The position numbers and the translations under genes are program-made. Under the pieces are notes generated by a model. The model had not been told where the DNA came from. It did no database searches and worked only from the letters and a program-made list of their open reading frames with translations. Below are positions 1-8,375 of a stretch of DNA of 33,937 nt, piece after piece. Source of the DNA: a virus; IMG/VR virus record IMGVR_UViG_3300010368_000045, positions 1 through 33,937 of that record. The stretch is one strand, 5' to 3'. Numbering within the stretch: position 1 is the stretch's first letter; the number at the start of each line of letters is the position of its first letter.

Positions 1-219
1 ACAGCTGGTGTGAACTATGACGATTTTAATTATTATGACTCTGGAAGTGACCAAAGGGTAGTAACATTTGATAATGTGGGTGGTAATGCACAAGCAATGC
101 AATGGCAATTTAGCACTGATACTACAGGAGTTAGTTGGGGCATAGGAGGCTTTTCTGTTGAGATGGAAGAATCAGGTAGATTAGCAAAAGCAGGAGTAAA
201 CGACAGTGGCGACATTTAG
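1..219 (+). CDS. Partial tail or structural protein, C-terminal end
   Basis: The frame is open from the first base and ends at TAG 217-219, so this is the 3' end of a gene that begins outside the window. The visible residues are rich in Gly, Asp, Ser and aromatics and suggest a beta-rich surface or tail protein. A GTG at 10 is in frame but has no ribosome site and is unlikely to be the start. The last 14 bases overlap the next gene. No family is recognised; the structural role comes from the neighbours. Confidence 0.6.
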   Translation, partial: TAGVNYDDFNYYDSGSDQRVVTFDNVGGNAQAMQWQFSTDTTGVSWGIGGFSVEMEESGRLAKAGVNDSGDI

Positions 220-865
220 TTATAGTGGATTATTACCGCAAACAAAAGCACTGATAAGTTCAGCGCAGTTAAGGAATAGATACAATGACATTAAGGATCA
301 CATTAATACTAACAATGTTAGCGGTGTGGTATTTGGTTCCACTTCTGGAGCTGCTCAATACCAAAGTTTCCTTTTAGATGCAACTAAATTGGCAGGTACT
401 TGGAACCATGTATTAAGAGCTGATGGGGCAATTCAGCTTACAGGGGTTAGCTCACTAGCAGATGGTGACATGCTCTACTTTAATGGGACTAACCTTGTTG
501 AAGTATCTGTAGGTACAACAGGAGACACACTTAAGTTATCAGGCACTACGCCTACATGGACAACAGTTACAGCAATCGATTCTTGGTCACAAAAGACTAC
601 AGATTTTAGTGCTGCTGCCAATGGAAAATATAAGTGTACTAGTGGGGTAAGCACTATCACCTTGCCGAGCCCTACAGGGACAACAGAGTTTTATATAAAA
701 CCAGAGATAGGTAATAGTTTTGTGACAAATAATGTAGCTTTATCAGGGGCTATGAATGTGGCAGGAGTAGCGGCAGCCAGCTACACACTGGACGAAGAAG
801 CTATATATTATTTTACGAGTGATGGGACAGATTATGATGTGGCAGCTATGCCAATAGAGAGGTAA
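206..865 (+). CDS. Putative tail fibre or appendage protein
   Basis: 219 residues. The start is GTG at 206, chosen because AGGAG at 192-196 sits nine bases upstream and no ATG fits as well. The first 40 residues (a short hydrophobic stretch, then NRYNDIKDHIN) look like a small helical attachment segment. The rest is a Ser/Thr/Gly-rich beta-type sequence with short motifs such as LADGDMLYFNG and TGDTLKLSG that recur in phage fibre proteins. It overlaps the previous gene by 14 bases and is followed two bases later by the next ATG, so it is part of a late operon. Probably a virion fibre component; the exact role is inferred. Confidence 0.6.
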   Translation: MATFSYSGLLPQTKALISSAQLRNRYNDIKDHINTNNVSGVVFGSTSGAAQYQSFLLDATKLAGTWNHVLRADGAIQLTGVSSLADGDMLYFNGTNLVEVSVGTTGDTLKLSGTTPTWTTVTAIDSWSQKTTDFSAAANGKYKCTSGVSTITLPSPTGTTEFYIKPEIGNSFVTNNVALSGAMNVAGVAAASYTLDEEAIYYFTSDGTDYDVAAMPIER

Positions 866-867
866 TT

Positions 868-2148
868 ATGAGATTAATTAAATTAGTATTAGTAATTTTA
901 ATAACAACATTGGGGGCAAGCGCAAGCGGCTTTTTTGGTGGTGGGAAAACATTACAAATACCATCATCCAGCCCATACCCAACCTTTGATATTCCCCTCT
1001 TTGTATTAAAAGCTGATAGCCCAGACTTTGTAGCAGATTCAGATTTTACATTCAGCGCAGGCGTTCACGAGTACCGCAACTTTGACTTAAATGGTTGGAC
1101 TATGACTCTAAGTTCAGGTCTTACTATCATCAGAGCATCTGGAACAGTAACCTTAGACAATGGTGTAGTCGGTGCTACTGGCGCAGACTTAACTATTGGA
1201 GACGGGTTTACATATCAGTCAGGCAGTAGTGCTGGGAGTGGTGGAGGTGCTGGAATTGGGGGAACTGGTGATGGCAGCAACGGAACCGCAGGAACAGCTG
1301 GAGATTCTGCAACTGGAATAGCTGATGCCACAGGCCGCGGAGGTGGCGGCGGTGGTGCTGGGGCTAGCACGGTAGCAGCTGGAGGAGCTAATGGCGGAAA
1401 TGGCGGAGCGTCTACCGGCAAGGGCGGAAGCGGCGGAGGTGGTGGCGGTGTTAGCGGCTCCCACGGATCTGTTGGCTCTAGTTCTAGCACTAACGCTGGA
1501 GGAGCTGGAGGAGCTGGAGCTAGTGGTGGTGCTGGCGGCGGAGCAGCAGGTACAGCAGGCACAGCCGGAACTGATGGAGCTGACTCGTCTAGTGCACTCT
1601 TTATAATTGCAAATAGTTTAACAGTCAATGGAAGTATATCACTTGTTGGTGCTAACGGTACTAATGGTACTGCTGGAGGAGCTGGTGGATATGGTGACGG
1701 AGGCGGAGGCGGAGGCGGCGGAGGTGCTGGCGGAAACGGCGGTAACGGTGGTCTTCTATATTTAATTTCTAAAACTTTCACGCACTTGTCAGGGGCTATA
1801 GATGCTTCTGGTGGTAATGGTGGTGATGGTGCTAATGGTGGCGACGGCGGCGACGGCGGTCAAGGCGGCTATGTTGGCGGAGGTGGAGGTGCTGGTGGTG
1901 GTGGCGCTGGAGGAACTGGTGGTAAGTCAGGACTCCTATACATCAAGGCTGGGAGTTTAACTTTAACAGGGGGCACTCGCACAGCTAGTGCGGGATCAGT
2001 TGGTTCTAGTGGATCAGCAGGAGCAGCAGGAACTGGTGCAAATGGCGCTGGTGATGGTGCAGTAGGCGGGGCAGCTGGAACTAGCTTAGCAGGGGCCACA
2101 CTACTTAACGGCACTTTATTAAGAGTTATTGAGGGGAATCCATTTTAA
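868..2148 (+). CDS. Secreted-type glycine-rich adhesin-like protein
   Basis: 426 residues. Residues 1-19 look like a Sec signal peptide: two basic residues, a long hydrophobic core and an ASA site. About 90 non-repetitive residues follow, then a body dominated by GG, GA and GT runs (from about 117). Three short beta-type segments of the form LLYL...G.I.A.GGNG interrupt the glycine blocks. This layout resembles polyglycine-helix sandwich adhesins such as the tip adhesin gp38 of phage S16, but I see no specific homology. It follows the previous gene by two bases with a GAGAGG site. The signal peptide is odd for a tail protein: it may be exported, or the N-terminus may be a hydrophobic anchor. 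Confidence 0.6.
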   Translation: MRLIKLVLVILITTLGASASGFFGGGKTLQIPSSSPYPTFDIPLFVLKADSPDFVADSDFTFSAGVHEYRNFDLNGWTMTLSSGLTIIRASGTVTLDNGVVGATGADLTIGDGFTYQSGSSAGSGGGAGIGGTGDGSNGTAGTAGDSATGIADATGRGGGGGGAGASTVAAGGANGGNGGASTGKGGSGGGGGGVSGSHGSVGSSSSTNAGGAGGAGASGGAGGGAAGTAGTAGTDGADSSSALFIIANSLTVNGSISLVGANGTNGTAGGAGGYGDGGGGGGGGGAGGNGGNGGLLYLISKTFTHLSGAIDASGGNGGDGANGGDGGDGGQGGYVGGGGGAGGGGAGGTGGKSGLLYIKAGSLTLTGGTRTASAGSVGSSGSAGAAGTGANGAGDGAVGGAAGTSLAGATLLNGTLLRVIEGNPF

Positions 2149-2185
2149 GTAACTAAAATAAAAAAAACAAGGTAGGATATAAATT

Positions 2186-2968
2186 ATGAAACGTAAATTA
2201 CTAGCAACAATATTAGCTTTAGGACTGACAACAGGAGCAGCCTTAGCCAGTAAGTATCTACAAAAACCACAAGATGGCGGCACTTCAAATGCTCTCATTA
2301 AACTGGGCAACAATGTAGACGAACCTGTCACGACAGTCACAACGGCTACGATTAACGACAGTGGCGACTTAAGTACAAGCGGTGCAATAATTTACACAGG
2401 TAGCGCACTTGGTACAGCTAATACTGCTGGTGGTGTTGTAGCTACAATTTCTGGTAACAAAGACCACGCTAAAATCACATTAGATTTAGACAATGTAACT
2501 ATCGGTACTTTTGACAATGGTACTAACATTAATGGTTCTACACTAAACGGTGCAATGGGAGTTTCATTATTCACTTTTGACGACAATGGTGTATTCCTTG
2601 TTGAAGTTAGTAGTGTTGATCTTGAAGATGTTACTTGTTCAACTAGCAACGGCACAGCTTTGACTGATACCCCTGATATTGGGATTGGTACAGCACAAGC
2701 AACTTCTCAAGTAGCAGTTTTATTGTCAGCTATTACTAATGGTGAAAATATCCACACTGGTCAAACACTTACAGGTATCAACGGTGAGACTCTAGATTCA
2801 ACTTTAGCTGGTCTTGATTTCCTTATTGATACAGATGCAGAAGGCACTCTTTACTTAAACGTTGCTGACAAGTATGCAGTTGACTTAAATGGTGAAACAC
2901 TGAAAGTTAATAACGGCAGTATCACTTTCTTTGTTCAGTATGTTTACGACAAAGATCATGCTGACTAA
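2186..2968 (+). CDS. Secreted-type beta-rich surface protein, unknown
   Basis: 260 residues. It opens with a textbook signal peptide (MKRK, hydrophobic core, ALA at about 20-22). The rest is acidic, low in Cys and rich in Thr, Asn, Gly and Asp, with repeating hydrophobic alternation typical of beta-sandwich or beta-helical surface proteins. An AGGTAGGA-like ribosome site lies upstream in a 37-base gap. It lies between the glycine-rich adhesin and small paralogous structural genes, so a virion-surface or host-surface role is likely. No family recognised. Confidence 0.55.
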   Translation: MKRKLLATILALGLTTGAALASKYLQKPQDGGTSNALIKLGNNVDEPVTTVTTATINDSGDLSTSGAIIYTGSALGTANTAGGVVATISGNKDHAKITLDLDNVTIGTFDNGTNINGSTLNGAMGVSLFTFDDNGVFLVEVSSVDLEDVTCSTSNGTALTDTPDIGIGTAQATSQVAVLLSAITNGENIHTGQTLTGINGETLDSTLAGLDFLIDTDAEGTLYLNVADKYAVDLNGETLKVNNGSITFFVQYVYDKDHAD

Positions 2969-2973
2969 GAAGT

Positions 2974-3327
2974 ATGTCCAAGACGACAATAGAAAGAAAA
3001 TTCAATCTCTTTGAAAATGGTGAAGAAACATTCCCCTTTCTACCAGATCGGACTTTCAGTGATTCTTTTACTACCGGATGGAATAAGCTCACAGTTAGTG
3101 CAAGCGCATCTGATGAATCAATGGCAATTTCCGACATTGGAACTATTAAAGAGCTTGAACTCCGAGTACATCCAGATGATGTAGACAAGATCACTGTTAA
3201 ATACAATGGTGGTTCAACAGCGTATGCTGTAAGCCCAATAGAGCTTGTTTCTGAGACTGTAACTATAACTGCTAGTAACTCTAGTTCAGCAGCCGTAAAT
3301 GCGTACTGGAGGGCTATCTATGAGTAA
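2974..3327 (+). CDS. Small structural protein, paralogue of the next gene
   Basis: 117 residues. The C-terminal two thirds (SASASDES..., then alternating hydrophobic strands) align by eye with the protein at 3320-3727: both have an SASDE block, a charged strand, an ITVK strand followed by a glycine turn, and a final hydrophobic strand. This suggests a tandem duplication of a small beta-sandwich domain, as in phage decoration or fibre-cap proteins. The ribosome site is weak (AAGAAG). The end overlaps the next gene by eight bases. The function is inferred from the setting. Confidence 0.5.
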   Translation: MSKTTIERKFNLFENGEETFPFLPDRTFSDSFTTGWNKLTVSASASDESMAISDIGTIKELELRVHPDDVDKITVKYNGGSTAYAVSPIELVSETVTITASNSSSAAVNAYWRAIYE

Positions 3328-3727
3328 GTTTGACGCCGTTACATTACAGACACAGATATTCAATGACTCTAAGATTGTAGTTCCATTGAGCAGAGTTCTT
3401 ACTTGGATTAGTAAGGATAAGGACAGCACAGTTAGATACTATTCTAGTGCCCATGAGATAGCAGCAAGTGCTAGTGATGAGGCAATCTCATTAGATGAGG
3501 ATAGTAACACAGAGCTTACATTAATCTGGACAGACTCAGTTAGTGACACAAATATCACTGTAAAAACAAATGGAGATTCAGTGGGGATGTCAGTACCACG
3601 AATCCTAAGTGGTGCTTTAACTGGCTTGACAGTTAGCAATGCTGATGCCAGCAATACAAAAGATTTATTAATCGGTCGGATAGTAATTAGCGCAACAAAT
3701 ACAACATTAAAGGAGAGTAGAGACTAA
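3320..3727 (+). CDS. Small structural protein, paralogue of the previous gene
   Basis: 135 residues. The start is ATG 3320, eight bases after GGAGGG; an in-frame start further upstream has no ribosome site. Residues 45-130 resemble the preceding protein. The N-terminal 40 residues (TQIFNDSKIVVPLSRVLTW) differ and may carry the attachment function. The stop shares one base with the next start (TAATG), so translation is probably coupled. Confidence 0.5.
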   Translation: MSKFDAVTLQTQIFNDSKIVVPLSRVLTWISKDKDSTVRYYSSAHEIAASASDEAISLDEDSNTELTLIWTDSVSDTNITVKTNGDSVGMSVPRILSGALTGLTVSNADASNTKDLLIGRIVISATNTTLKESRD

Positions 3728-4125
3728 TGTTATATGAAGAACAAAAAAAGAAAGCAGTAAAGATAGGTAAGAAGAACTATACTTGGAACGCAAAGCCAGG
3801 GGTAGTAAGTCTTGCAGATGCCTTATGGAACAAGATGTATCCATTCCTAGAAGGCGTTGATGAGCAAATGAAATATGATGTTTTGATTGAGCAACTAATC
3901 ATTATCGCAGCTTATAACTCTAAGGTTATCCCTGACAAGGATTTACCAGTACAAAATTTACCAAGAGAGATTATTGACAATAAACCAGAAGTTCAGAAAG
4001 AACCTATTTTGAGAGATCATCCAGAATCATTTGACGGACTGGAAGTTCAAGAGGCTCTAAATGATCTATTTGATGATAAATTAGAAGAAGTAACAGCCAA
4101 TAGAGCTGTTCAATTATTGAGGTAA
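3727..4125 (+). CDS. Unknown protein in the tail module
   Basis: 132 residues, mainly helical and charged, unlike its beta-rich neighbours. The N-terminus is lysine-rich (KKKAVKIGKKNYTW); the C-terminal 50 residues are acidic. It lacks a signal peptide and membrane segment. Its start overlaps the previous stop by one base. It may be an assembly factor or tail chaperone rather than a fibre, but nothing in the sequence proves this. Confidence 0.5.
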   Translation: MLYEEQKKKAVKIGKKNYTWNAKPGVVSLADALWNKMYPFLEGVDEQMKYDVLIEQLIIIAAYNSKVIPDKDLPVQNLPREIIDNKPEVQKEPILRDHPESFDGLEVQEALNDLFDDKLEEVTANRAVQLLR

Positions 4126-4128
4126 ATT

Positions 4129-4437
4129 ATGGCACAAGGATCACAAGCAAGAGATGGAGCAAGTAAGGTAATACCTAACGTATTTGAACCTAGCGGTACT
4201 ACAACAAAAGTAGCCAGTTCAGGTGCATCAGCAGCGTCAGCAGCTTTTAGTAAAGATACGATTGTAAGAATTGTCGCAGACGCAGCTTGTCATTATAAAA
4301 TTGCAGCAGCACCTACAGCAACAACTGCTGATGTTTACTTACCAGCAGATGCAGGTGAGCAGATATTAATTAAGAGTGGTAACAAAATTGCTGTGATTGC
4401 AGCGAGTGTGAACTTGTATATTACGGAGCTTGTTTAA
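4129..4437 (+). CDS. Small beta-rich virion protein (decoration or fibre type)
   Basis: 102 residues. It is Ala/Ser-rich at the N-terminus, then shows a C-H-Y-K-I strand, a [10 protein letters not shown] turn and a final strand ending in LYITEL. The LPA turn and this strand spacing occur in small phage surface proteins that form compact beta-sandwiches. It starts three bases after the previous stop and its own stop overlaps the collagen-like gene by one base, placing both in one coupled set. Confidence 0.45.
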   Translation: MAQGSQARDGASKVIPNVFEPSGTTTKVASSGASAASAAFSKDTIVRIVADAACHYKIAAAPTATTADVYLPADAGEQILIKSGNKIAVIAASVNLYITELV

Positions 4438-5204
4438 TGTTTAAAGGTGGCGGTAAAGAGAAAATTGTAAATAAGGGACCAGCAGGGCCACAAGGTTTAC
4501 AAGGACCTCCTGGACCAGAAGGACCTAGAGGAGAAACTGGTGCGCCAGGCCCAAAGGGAGAAACCGGCCCTCGTGGAGAGCGTGGACCAGCGGGACCGCA
4601 AGGACCACAAGGGGGGCCGGGACCACAAGGTAAAGAAGGACCTAAGGGATCAACTGGACCGCAAGGACCAGCAGGTTCCGATGGTTTACCAGGGCCGCAA
4701 GGACTGACAGGGATTCAAGGAGAGCGTGGACCACAAGGATTACCAGGGGCACAAGGACCACAAGGGGAATCAGGACCACAAGGACCACAAGGTGAACAAG
4801 GACCAGCAGGTGAACCAGGGCCGCAAGGACCAACAGGGGAAGCTGGTAAGGATGGAAAAGATGCGCCATATAGTACCTGGTTGAAGATTAAAGAGATCAA
4901 CGTAACCACTGATAATGCAGAGCCTATTGTGTTACTTGAAGAAAAACCAACAAGTCCATTAGTTGGGATTGATTTAGTTATCATTGGTTCAGGGACAGAC
5001 AAGAATGTTACTGCTGTAATCAAGAAGTTGTTTGTGTTCAATGTTAATAAAAACAGTATAGATGAAACCACTTTAACCCAAAGAAGAACTCATGATGCTT
5101 TGACAGTATATGCAGAACTTAAAGATGGTGTTTACAAAGTATTTTTAACTGGGATTAAGGAGCAGATTAACTGGAAAGGCAAAGCCGAAGTCTATGAATT
5201 ATGA
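4437..5204 (+). CDS. Collagen-like tail fibre protein
   Basis: 255 residues. A short lysine- and glycine-rich head is followed by about 43 unbroken Gly-X-Y triplets (residues 14-143), with GPQGPQ, GPAGPQ and GERGPQ types. Such tracts form collagen-like triple helices in phage fibres. The C-terminal 110 residues (STWLKIKEI...VYEL) form a globular beta-type domain that could act as the trimerisation or receptor-binding head. It has no signal peptide, unlike several neighbours. The DNA of the triplets is locally GC-rich and repetitive. The stop overlaps the next ATG (ATGA). Confidence 0.8.
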   Translation: MFKGGGKEKIVNKGPAGPQGLQGPPGPEGPRGETGAPGPKGETGPRGERGPAGPQGPQGGPGPQGKEGPKGSTGPQGPAGSDGLPGPQGLTGIQGERGPQGLPGAQGPQGESGPQGPQGEQGPAGEPGPQGPTGEAGKDGKDAPYSTWLKIKEINVTTDNAEPIVLLEEKPTSPLVGIDLVIIGSGTDKNVTAVIKKLFVFNVNKNSIDETTLTQRRTHDALTVYAELKDGVYKVFLTGIKEQINWKGKAEVYEL

Positions 5205-5338
5205 GCTTTTTAAATTCATTTTTATTTGAAGGGTTTTTCACTTTTATAGAAAGTGCAGTTGGTTTAACAAATTATATTCTATTAGAGACAGGAGATGTTT
5301 TATTGCTGGAAACCGGTGATAAGATTTTATTGGAATAG
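5201..5338 (+). CDS. Small tail-associated protein with LLETGD repeats
   Basis: 45 residues: [13 protein letters not shown] at the N-terminus, then ILLETGD and LLLETGD and a final ILLE. The repeated LLETGD unit is a familiar motif in short phage tail proteins. It starts inside the stop of the collagen-like gene (ATGA overlap) and ends two bases before the next ATG. The repeat and the tight spacing make it a real gene despite its size. Confidence 0.65.
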   Translation: MSFLNSFLFEGFFTFIESAVGLTNYILLETGDVLLLETGDKILLE

Positions 5339-5340
5339 CT

Positions 5341-5766
5341 ATGGCAGATACAAAAATCTCAGCATTAACAGAAATGACTCAGCCAACTGCTGACGACCTG
5401 TTTGTAATGGTAGATGATCCTAGCGGTTCACCAGTCACTAAAAAAGCTACTAGAGCAAATGTTCGTAAGATATTAATTAACGCCACTGCAAAGACTACTA
5501 ACTATACACTAGCTGCTGATGATGAAATAATTTTAGGAGATTCTACTGGTGGTGAATTTACCATATCAGTTCCGACTGCCGTTGGTAATGAAGGAAAAGA
5601 ATGGACTGTTAAAAAGATTGCTGGTAGTAATAATGTCATTATTGATCCAGATGGTTCAGAAACGATTGATGGGGCTAGTGATTATAGATTAGTAAATGTC
5701 AATGAATCGGTGTCTTTTGCTTCGGATGGCACTAATTTATTGATAACAAAGGTATATATTCCATGA
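5341..5766 (+). CDS. Putative tail fibre protein
   Basis: 141 residues. The N-terminal 45 residues (MADTKISALTEM..., DDLFVMVDD, KKATRANVRK) match the widespread phage fibre opening in which ISALTE and a 'vDd...g..KK.t' stretch precede the shaft. A beta-rich region follows with an 'IIDPDGSETIDG' turn and a 'SFASDGTNL' strand common in fibre tips. No signal peptide. The stop overlaps the next ATG by four bases. Virion receptor-binding role inferred from family features. Confidence 0.75.
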   Translation: MADTKISALTEMTQPTADDLFVMVDDPSGSPVTKKATRANVRKILINATAKTTNYTLAADDEIILGDSTGGEFTISVPTAVGNEGKEWTVKKIAGSNNVIIDPDGSETIDGASDYRLVNVNESVSFASDGTNLLITKVYIP

Positions 5767-6770
5767 TCTTACTATTATTATTCTTCTTACTATTACCAGC
5801 TAATGCAGCAACAGTTACAAATGGTGGGACTACAATTAGTAACTTTAGGAATCTAGAGTTCAATGGTAGCGTTACCTTAACTGGAAATCAATCCAATGGC
5901 TATGCTTTAGTGGAAATCATAGATACAGACAGTGGAGGCACAGTAACTAGTGTCGCTATCAGTGGTACTAACGGTATGCTTTCTACAGGTGGTCCTATCA
6001 CAACAAGTGGCACTATTGATATCGCTTTAGATCAAGGACAAGTATTGGTTCCTAGTGCTATTGGTTCTACTGTTCAAGCGTGGGATGAACACTTGGATGA
6101 TATTGCAGCAATAACCCCGGGTGCAGAAAATAGAATCATAGTTGCAGACGGACTAGGTGGCTGGTCGGTGGCAGCATTTAGTTCACTAGATACTAATACT
6201 AATGCAAGCACTATCTGCTCAGGTTCTACTACTTACTTAGATGGTGAAGGTAACTGTGATGATATTAGTTCTGTGTATCAAGCAGCGAGCGCAAACTTAA
6301 CTACACTAGCTAGCAATGATGGTTCTAATTTAACAGGGGTAGATGCTGCAACACTGGATACTGTAGACTCTACAAGCTTCCTAAGATCAGATGCTAACGA
6401 TACTTTCAGTGCAGCAACTTTAACGATAGATGGTAACGGTGCATTTAATCAATCAGTATATTTTGATGCAATCCCCTCTACCACAGCAACAACCACAACA
6501 GCCCTAGACTGGAGACTTGGTAATAAGCAGAAGATTGACTTAGCAGCAAGTATCACTACTTTCAACTGGACAGCTCCAGCGGGACCAACAAGTTTGCAGT
6601 TGCAGATAGTACAGAATGGCACTAGTAATACAGTAGCTTTCCCTGCTGCGGTTCAATGGCCGGCAGGAACAGCCCCAACAATTACTGCTGCTGACACAAG
6701 TATTGATTGGGTTAGCTGTGTATATGATGGCACGAATTATTTTTGTACAGCGAGTCAAAATTTTCAATAA
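5763..6770 (+). CDS. Tail-fibre-like protein with signal peptide
   Basis: 335 residues. It begins with a short, very hydrophobic signal peptide (MILLLLFFLLLPANA). The body is fibre-like: a 'GGTVTSVAISGTNGML' segment typical of fibre shafts, a 'YLDGEGNCDDI' turn, a 'RSDANDTFSAATLTIDGNG' repeat and a C-terminal strand set ending DWVSCVYDGTNYFC. Cysteines occur in pairs (CSG..., GNCDD, SCVYD, YFC), consistent with disulphide formation after export. It starts inside the stop of the previous gene. Fibre proteins usually act in the cytoplasm, so the signal peptide is unusual. Confidence 0.65.
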   Translation: MILLLLFFLLLPANAATVTNGGTTISNFRNLEFNGSVTLTGNQSNGYALVEIIDTDSGGTVTSVAISGTNGMLSTGGPITTSGTIDIALDQGQVLVPSAIGSTVQAWDEHLDDIAAITPGAENRIIVADGLGGWSVAAFSSLDTNTNASTICSGSTTYLDGEGNCDDISSVYQAASANLTTLASNDGSNLTGVDAATLDTVDSTSFLRSDANDTFSAATLTIDGNGAFNQSVYFDAIPSTTATTTTALDWRLGNKQKIDLAASITTFNWTAPAGPTSLQLQIVQNGTSNTVAFPAAVQWPAGTAPTITAADTSIDWVSCVYDGTNYFCTASQNFQ

Positions 6771-6780
6771 GGAGTAAGTT

Positions 6781-7176
6781 ATGAATAAAGCAGAGCGTAT
6801 AACAGATTTAAACAATAGAGTAGTCAAGGTGATAGACACTTATCCTGGCAACACTATTAATGGTGGTGATAGAGAGTATTCATTTAATACTAGGATCAAA
6901 ACAGATCAGGGCTTTAGAGAAGAAAACTATACAATCGTAGTAGTTGGTGAAGGCACTGAAAATGAAGAAGCTGATTATGGCGGCAAGGTTCCACCACCAT
7001 TGCTATCGAGAGAAGGGATGTTGAAGCAAAGACTTGAATATCTCAAGACCCAGGGCGATTTAGTGTTCTGTGATCTTACACATCTTGGAGTTCCGTTTAC
7101 TACATTCAAGCTTGATGGTGCTAAGAAGGTTGCAGTAGATTTAGATGGTGAATTAATTATTGAACCTATTGAATAA
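6781..7176 (+). CDS. Unknown protein in the tail module
   Basis: 131 residues with an excellent ribosome site (AAGGAG, seven bases before ATG). It has no signal peptide. The first 60 residues are strand-rich and polar; a Pro-rich link (VPPPLL) precedes a C-terminal half with a CDLTHLGVPF segment and a 'VAVDLDGELIIEP' end. The stop overlaps the next start by one base. Family not recognised; the position suggests a virion or assembly role. Confidence 0.5.
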   Translation: MNKAERITDLNNRVVKVIDTYPGNTINGGDREYSFNTRIKTDQGFREENYTIVVVGEGTENEEADYGGKVPPPLLSREGMLKQRLEYLKTQGDLVFCDLTHLGVPFTTFKLDGAKKVAVDLDGELIIEPIE

Positions 7177-8330
7177 TGAGATGGTTACTAGCACTAGCCT
7201 TGATACTGCAGACATTGCCAGCATCGGCTGTTGACTGGTATGCAGATACTGATTTCCTCTACAGGCAAAAGATCACTGTAGACAATACTAAGGTTGGAGC
7301 AGACTTAACCGACTTCCCTGTTTATTTAAACACAGATGATTTAGCAGCAGGGTTTTATACTCATGCTCAAGCAGATTGTGATGATGTGAGAATAACCAAG
7401 TCAGATGGTACTACCGAAGTCCCAAGAGAGATTGTGTTCTGTACCGGCTCTAATGGCGAGATTCACTTCAAAGCTAGTGGTACTTTATCAGGTTCATCGG
7501 ATACAGATTTTTATATCTATTACGGTAATGCTAGTGCTAGTGACTATGCTACTTCTGCAACATACGGTGCAGAGAATGTCTGGTCTGATTATGTAGCAGT
7601 ATGGCACAACCAAGAGAATCCAGCAGGTTCAGCTCCACAGGTTTTAGATTCTACCGCTAATAACAATGATATGACTAGCGCTGGTTCAATGACGGGTGCT
7701 GATTCAGTAGCAGGTAAGTTGTCTGGAAACGCTCTAGATTATGATGGTACTGATGATTACTTAACAGTTGCCGATAGTGACAGTTTGGATAGTAAGTTCA
7801 ACTTGACTCTAAGTTTTTGGATGAGTACAACTAATACGGCACACGGCAAGGCGTTTGTTAGCAAGGCTGCGGCTGGAGCTGGTACAAGCGGTGGATATTT
7901 AGCAGGGTTTGTGAACAGCGCATCACAGAGGGCTTTTAACTTCTTAACATATAATGGTACTAGTGCAACAACTATTATCACAGGCAGCACCGTTGTTAAT
8001 ACCGGAGATTGGTTTTACTATACCGGGGTTCAAGATGGTGGAACGAGAGCTGATCTATACGTCAATGCTAGTGTAGACGGTAGTGACACTAGTACAAGCG
8101 GGCTTTCTGCTGGTACGCATGTAGTAAACCAAGCAACCAGAGGTGATACAGGAGTTAAGGTAGCTTGTAAGTTAGATGAAGTTAGAATCAGAAACGAGGC
8201 TATGTCTAGCACTTGGATCAGTACAGAGTATAACAACCAATCATCTTCTTCAACTTTTTATACAGCAAGCGCAGAGGAAGAAGTACCAGTATCCGCAGGG
8301 ATTGGATTGGAGCATGGATTTTTCTTTTGA
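7176..8330 (+). CDS. Secreted-type DUF2341 / LamG-like surface protein
   Basis: 384 residues. A clear signal peptide (MRWLLALALILQTLPASA) precedes a DUF2341-type domain (about 20-125: WYADTDFLYRQKITVDN, DFPVYLN, then DFYIYYGNASA). A concanavalin-like LamG domain follows (about 140-355: YVAVWHNQE, LDYDGTDDYLTV, LSFWMS, LDEVRIRNEAMS). These domains are known from bacterial surface and carbohydrate-binding proteins. The C-terminus ends in a short Gly/Phe tail. It starts on the previous stop. It could coat the virion, bind cell-surface glycans, or be secreted by the infected cell. Confidence 0.75.
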   Translation: MRWLLALALILQTLPASAVDWYADTDFLYRQKITVDNTKVGADLTDFPVYLNTDDLAAGFYTHAQADCDDVRITKSDGTTEVPREIVFCTGSNGEIHFKASGTLSGSSDTDFYIYYGNASASDYATSATYGAENVWSDYVAVWHNQENPAGSAPQVLDSTANNNDMTSAGSMTGADSVAGKLSGNALDYDGTDDYLTVADSDSLDSKFNLTLSFWMSTTNTAHGKAFVSKAAAGAGTSGGYLAGFVNSASQRAFNFLTYNGTSATTIITGSTVVNTGDWFYYTGVQDGGTRADLYVNASVDGSDTSTSGLSAGTHVVNQATRGDTGVKVACKLDEVRIRNEAMSSTWISTEYNNQSSSSTFYTASAEEEVPVSAGIGLEHGFFF

Positions 8331-8375
8331 CCTTTTGGTATTGGTTAGCTAGTTGGATTATATTAGGAGGCGAAT

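Noticed and set aside
1215-2114. Long Pro- or Ala-rich open frames on the minus strand and in other frames
   Set aside because: They are antisense or shifted shadows of the glycine-rich gene; GC-rich glycine codons lack stops in other frames. No ribosome sites and implausible composition.
4437-4870. CRISPR-like or tandem DNA repeat
   Set aside because: The regular repeats are coding Gly-X-Y triplets with no spacer structure.
4642-5071. Open frames antisense to the collagen-like gene
   Set aside because: They arise from the repeated GGA-CCA type codons; leucine/valine or Gly-Pro composition follows directly from the triplet repeat.
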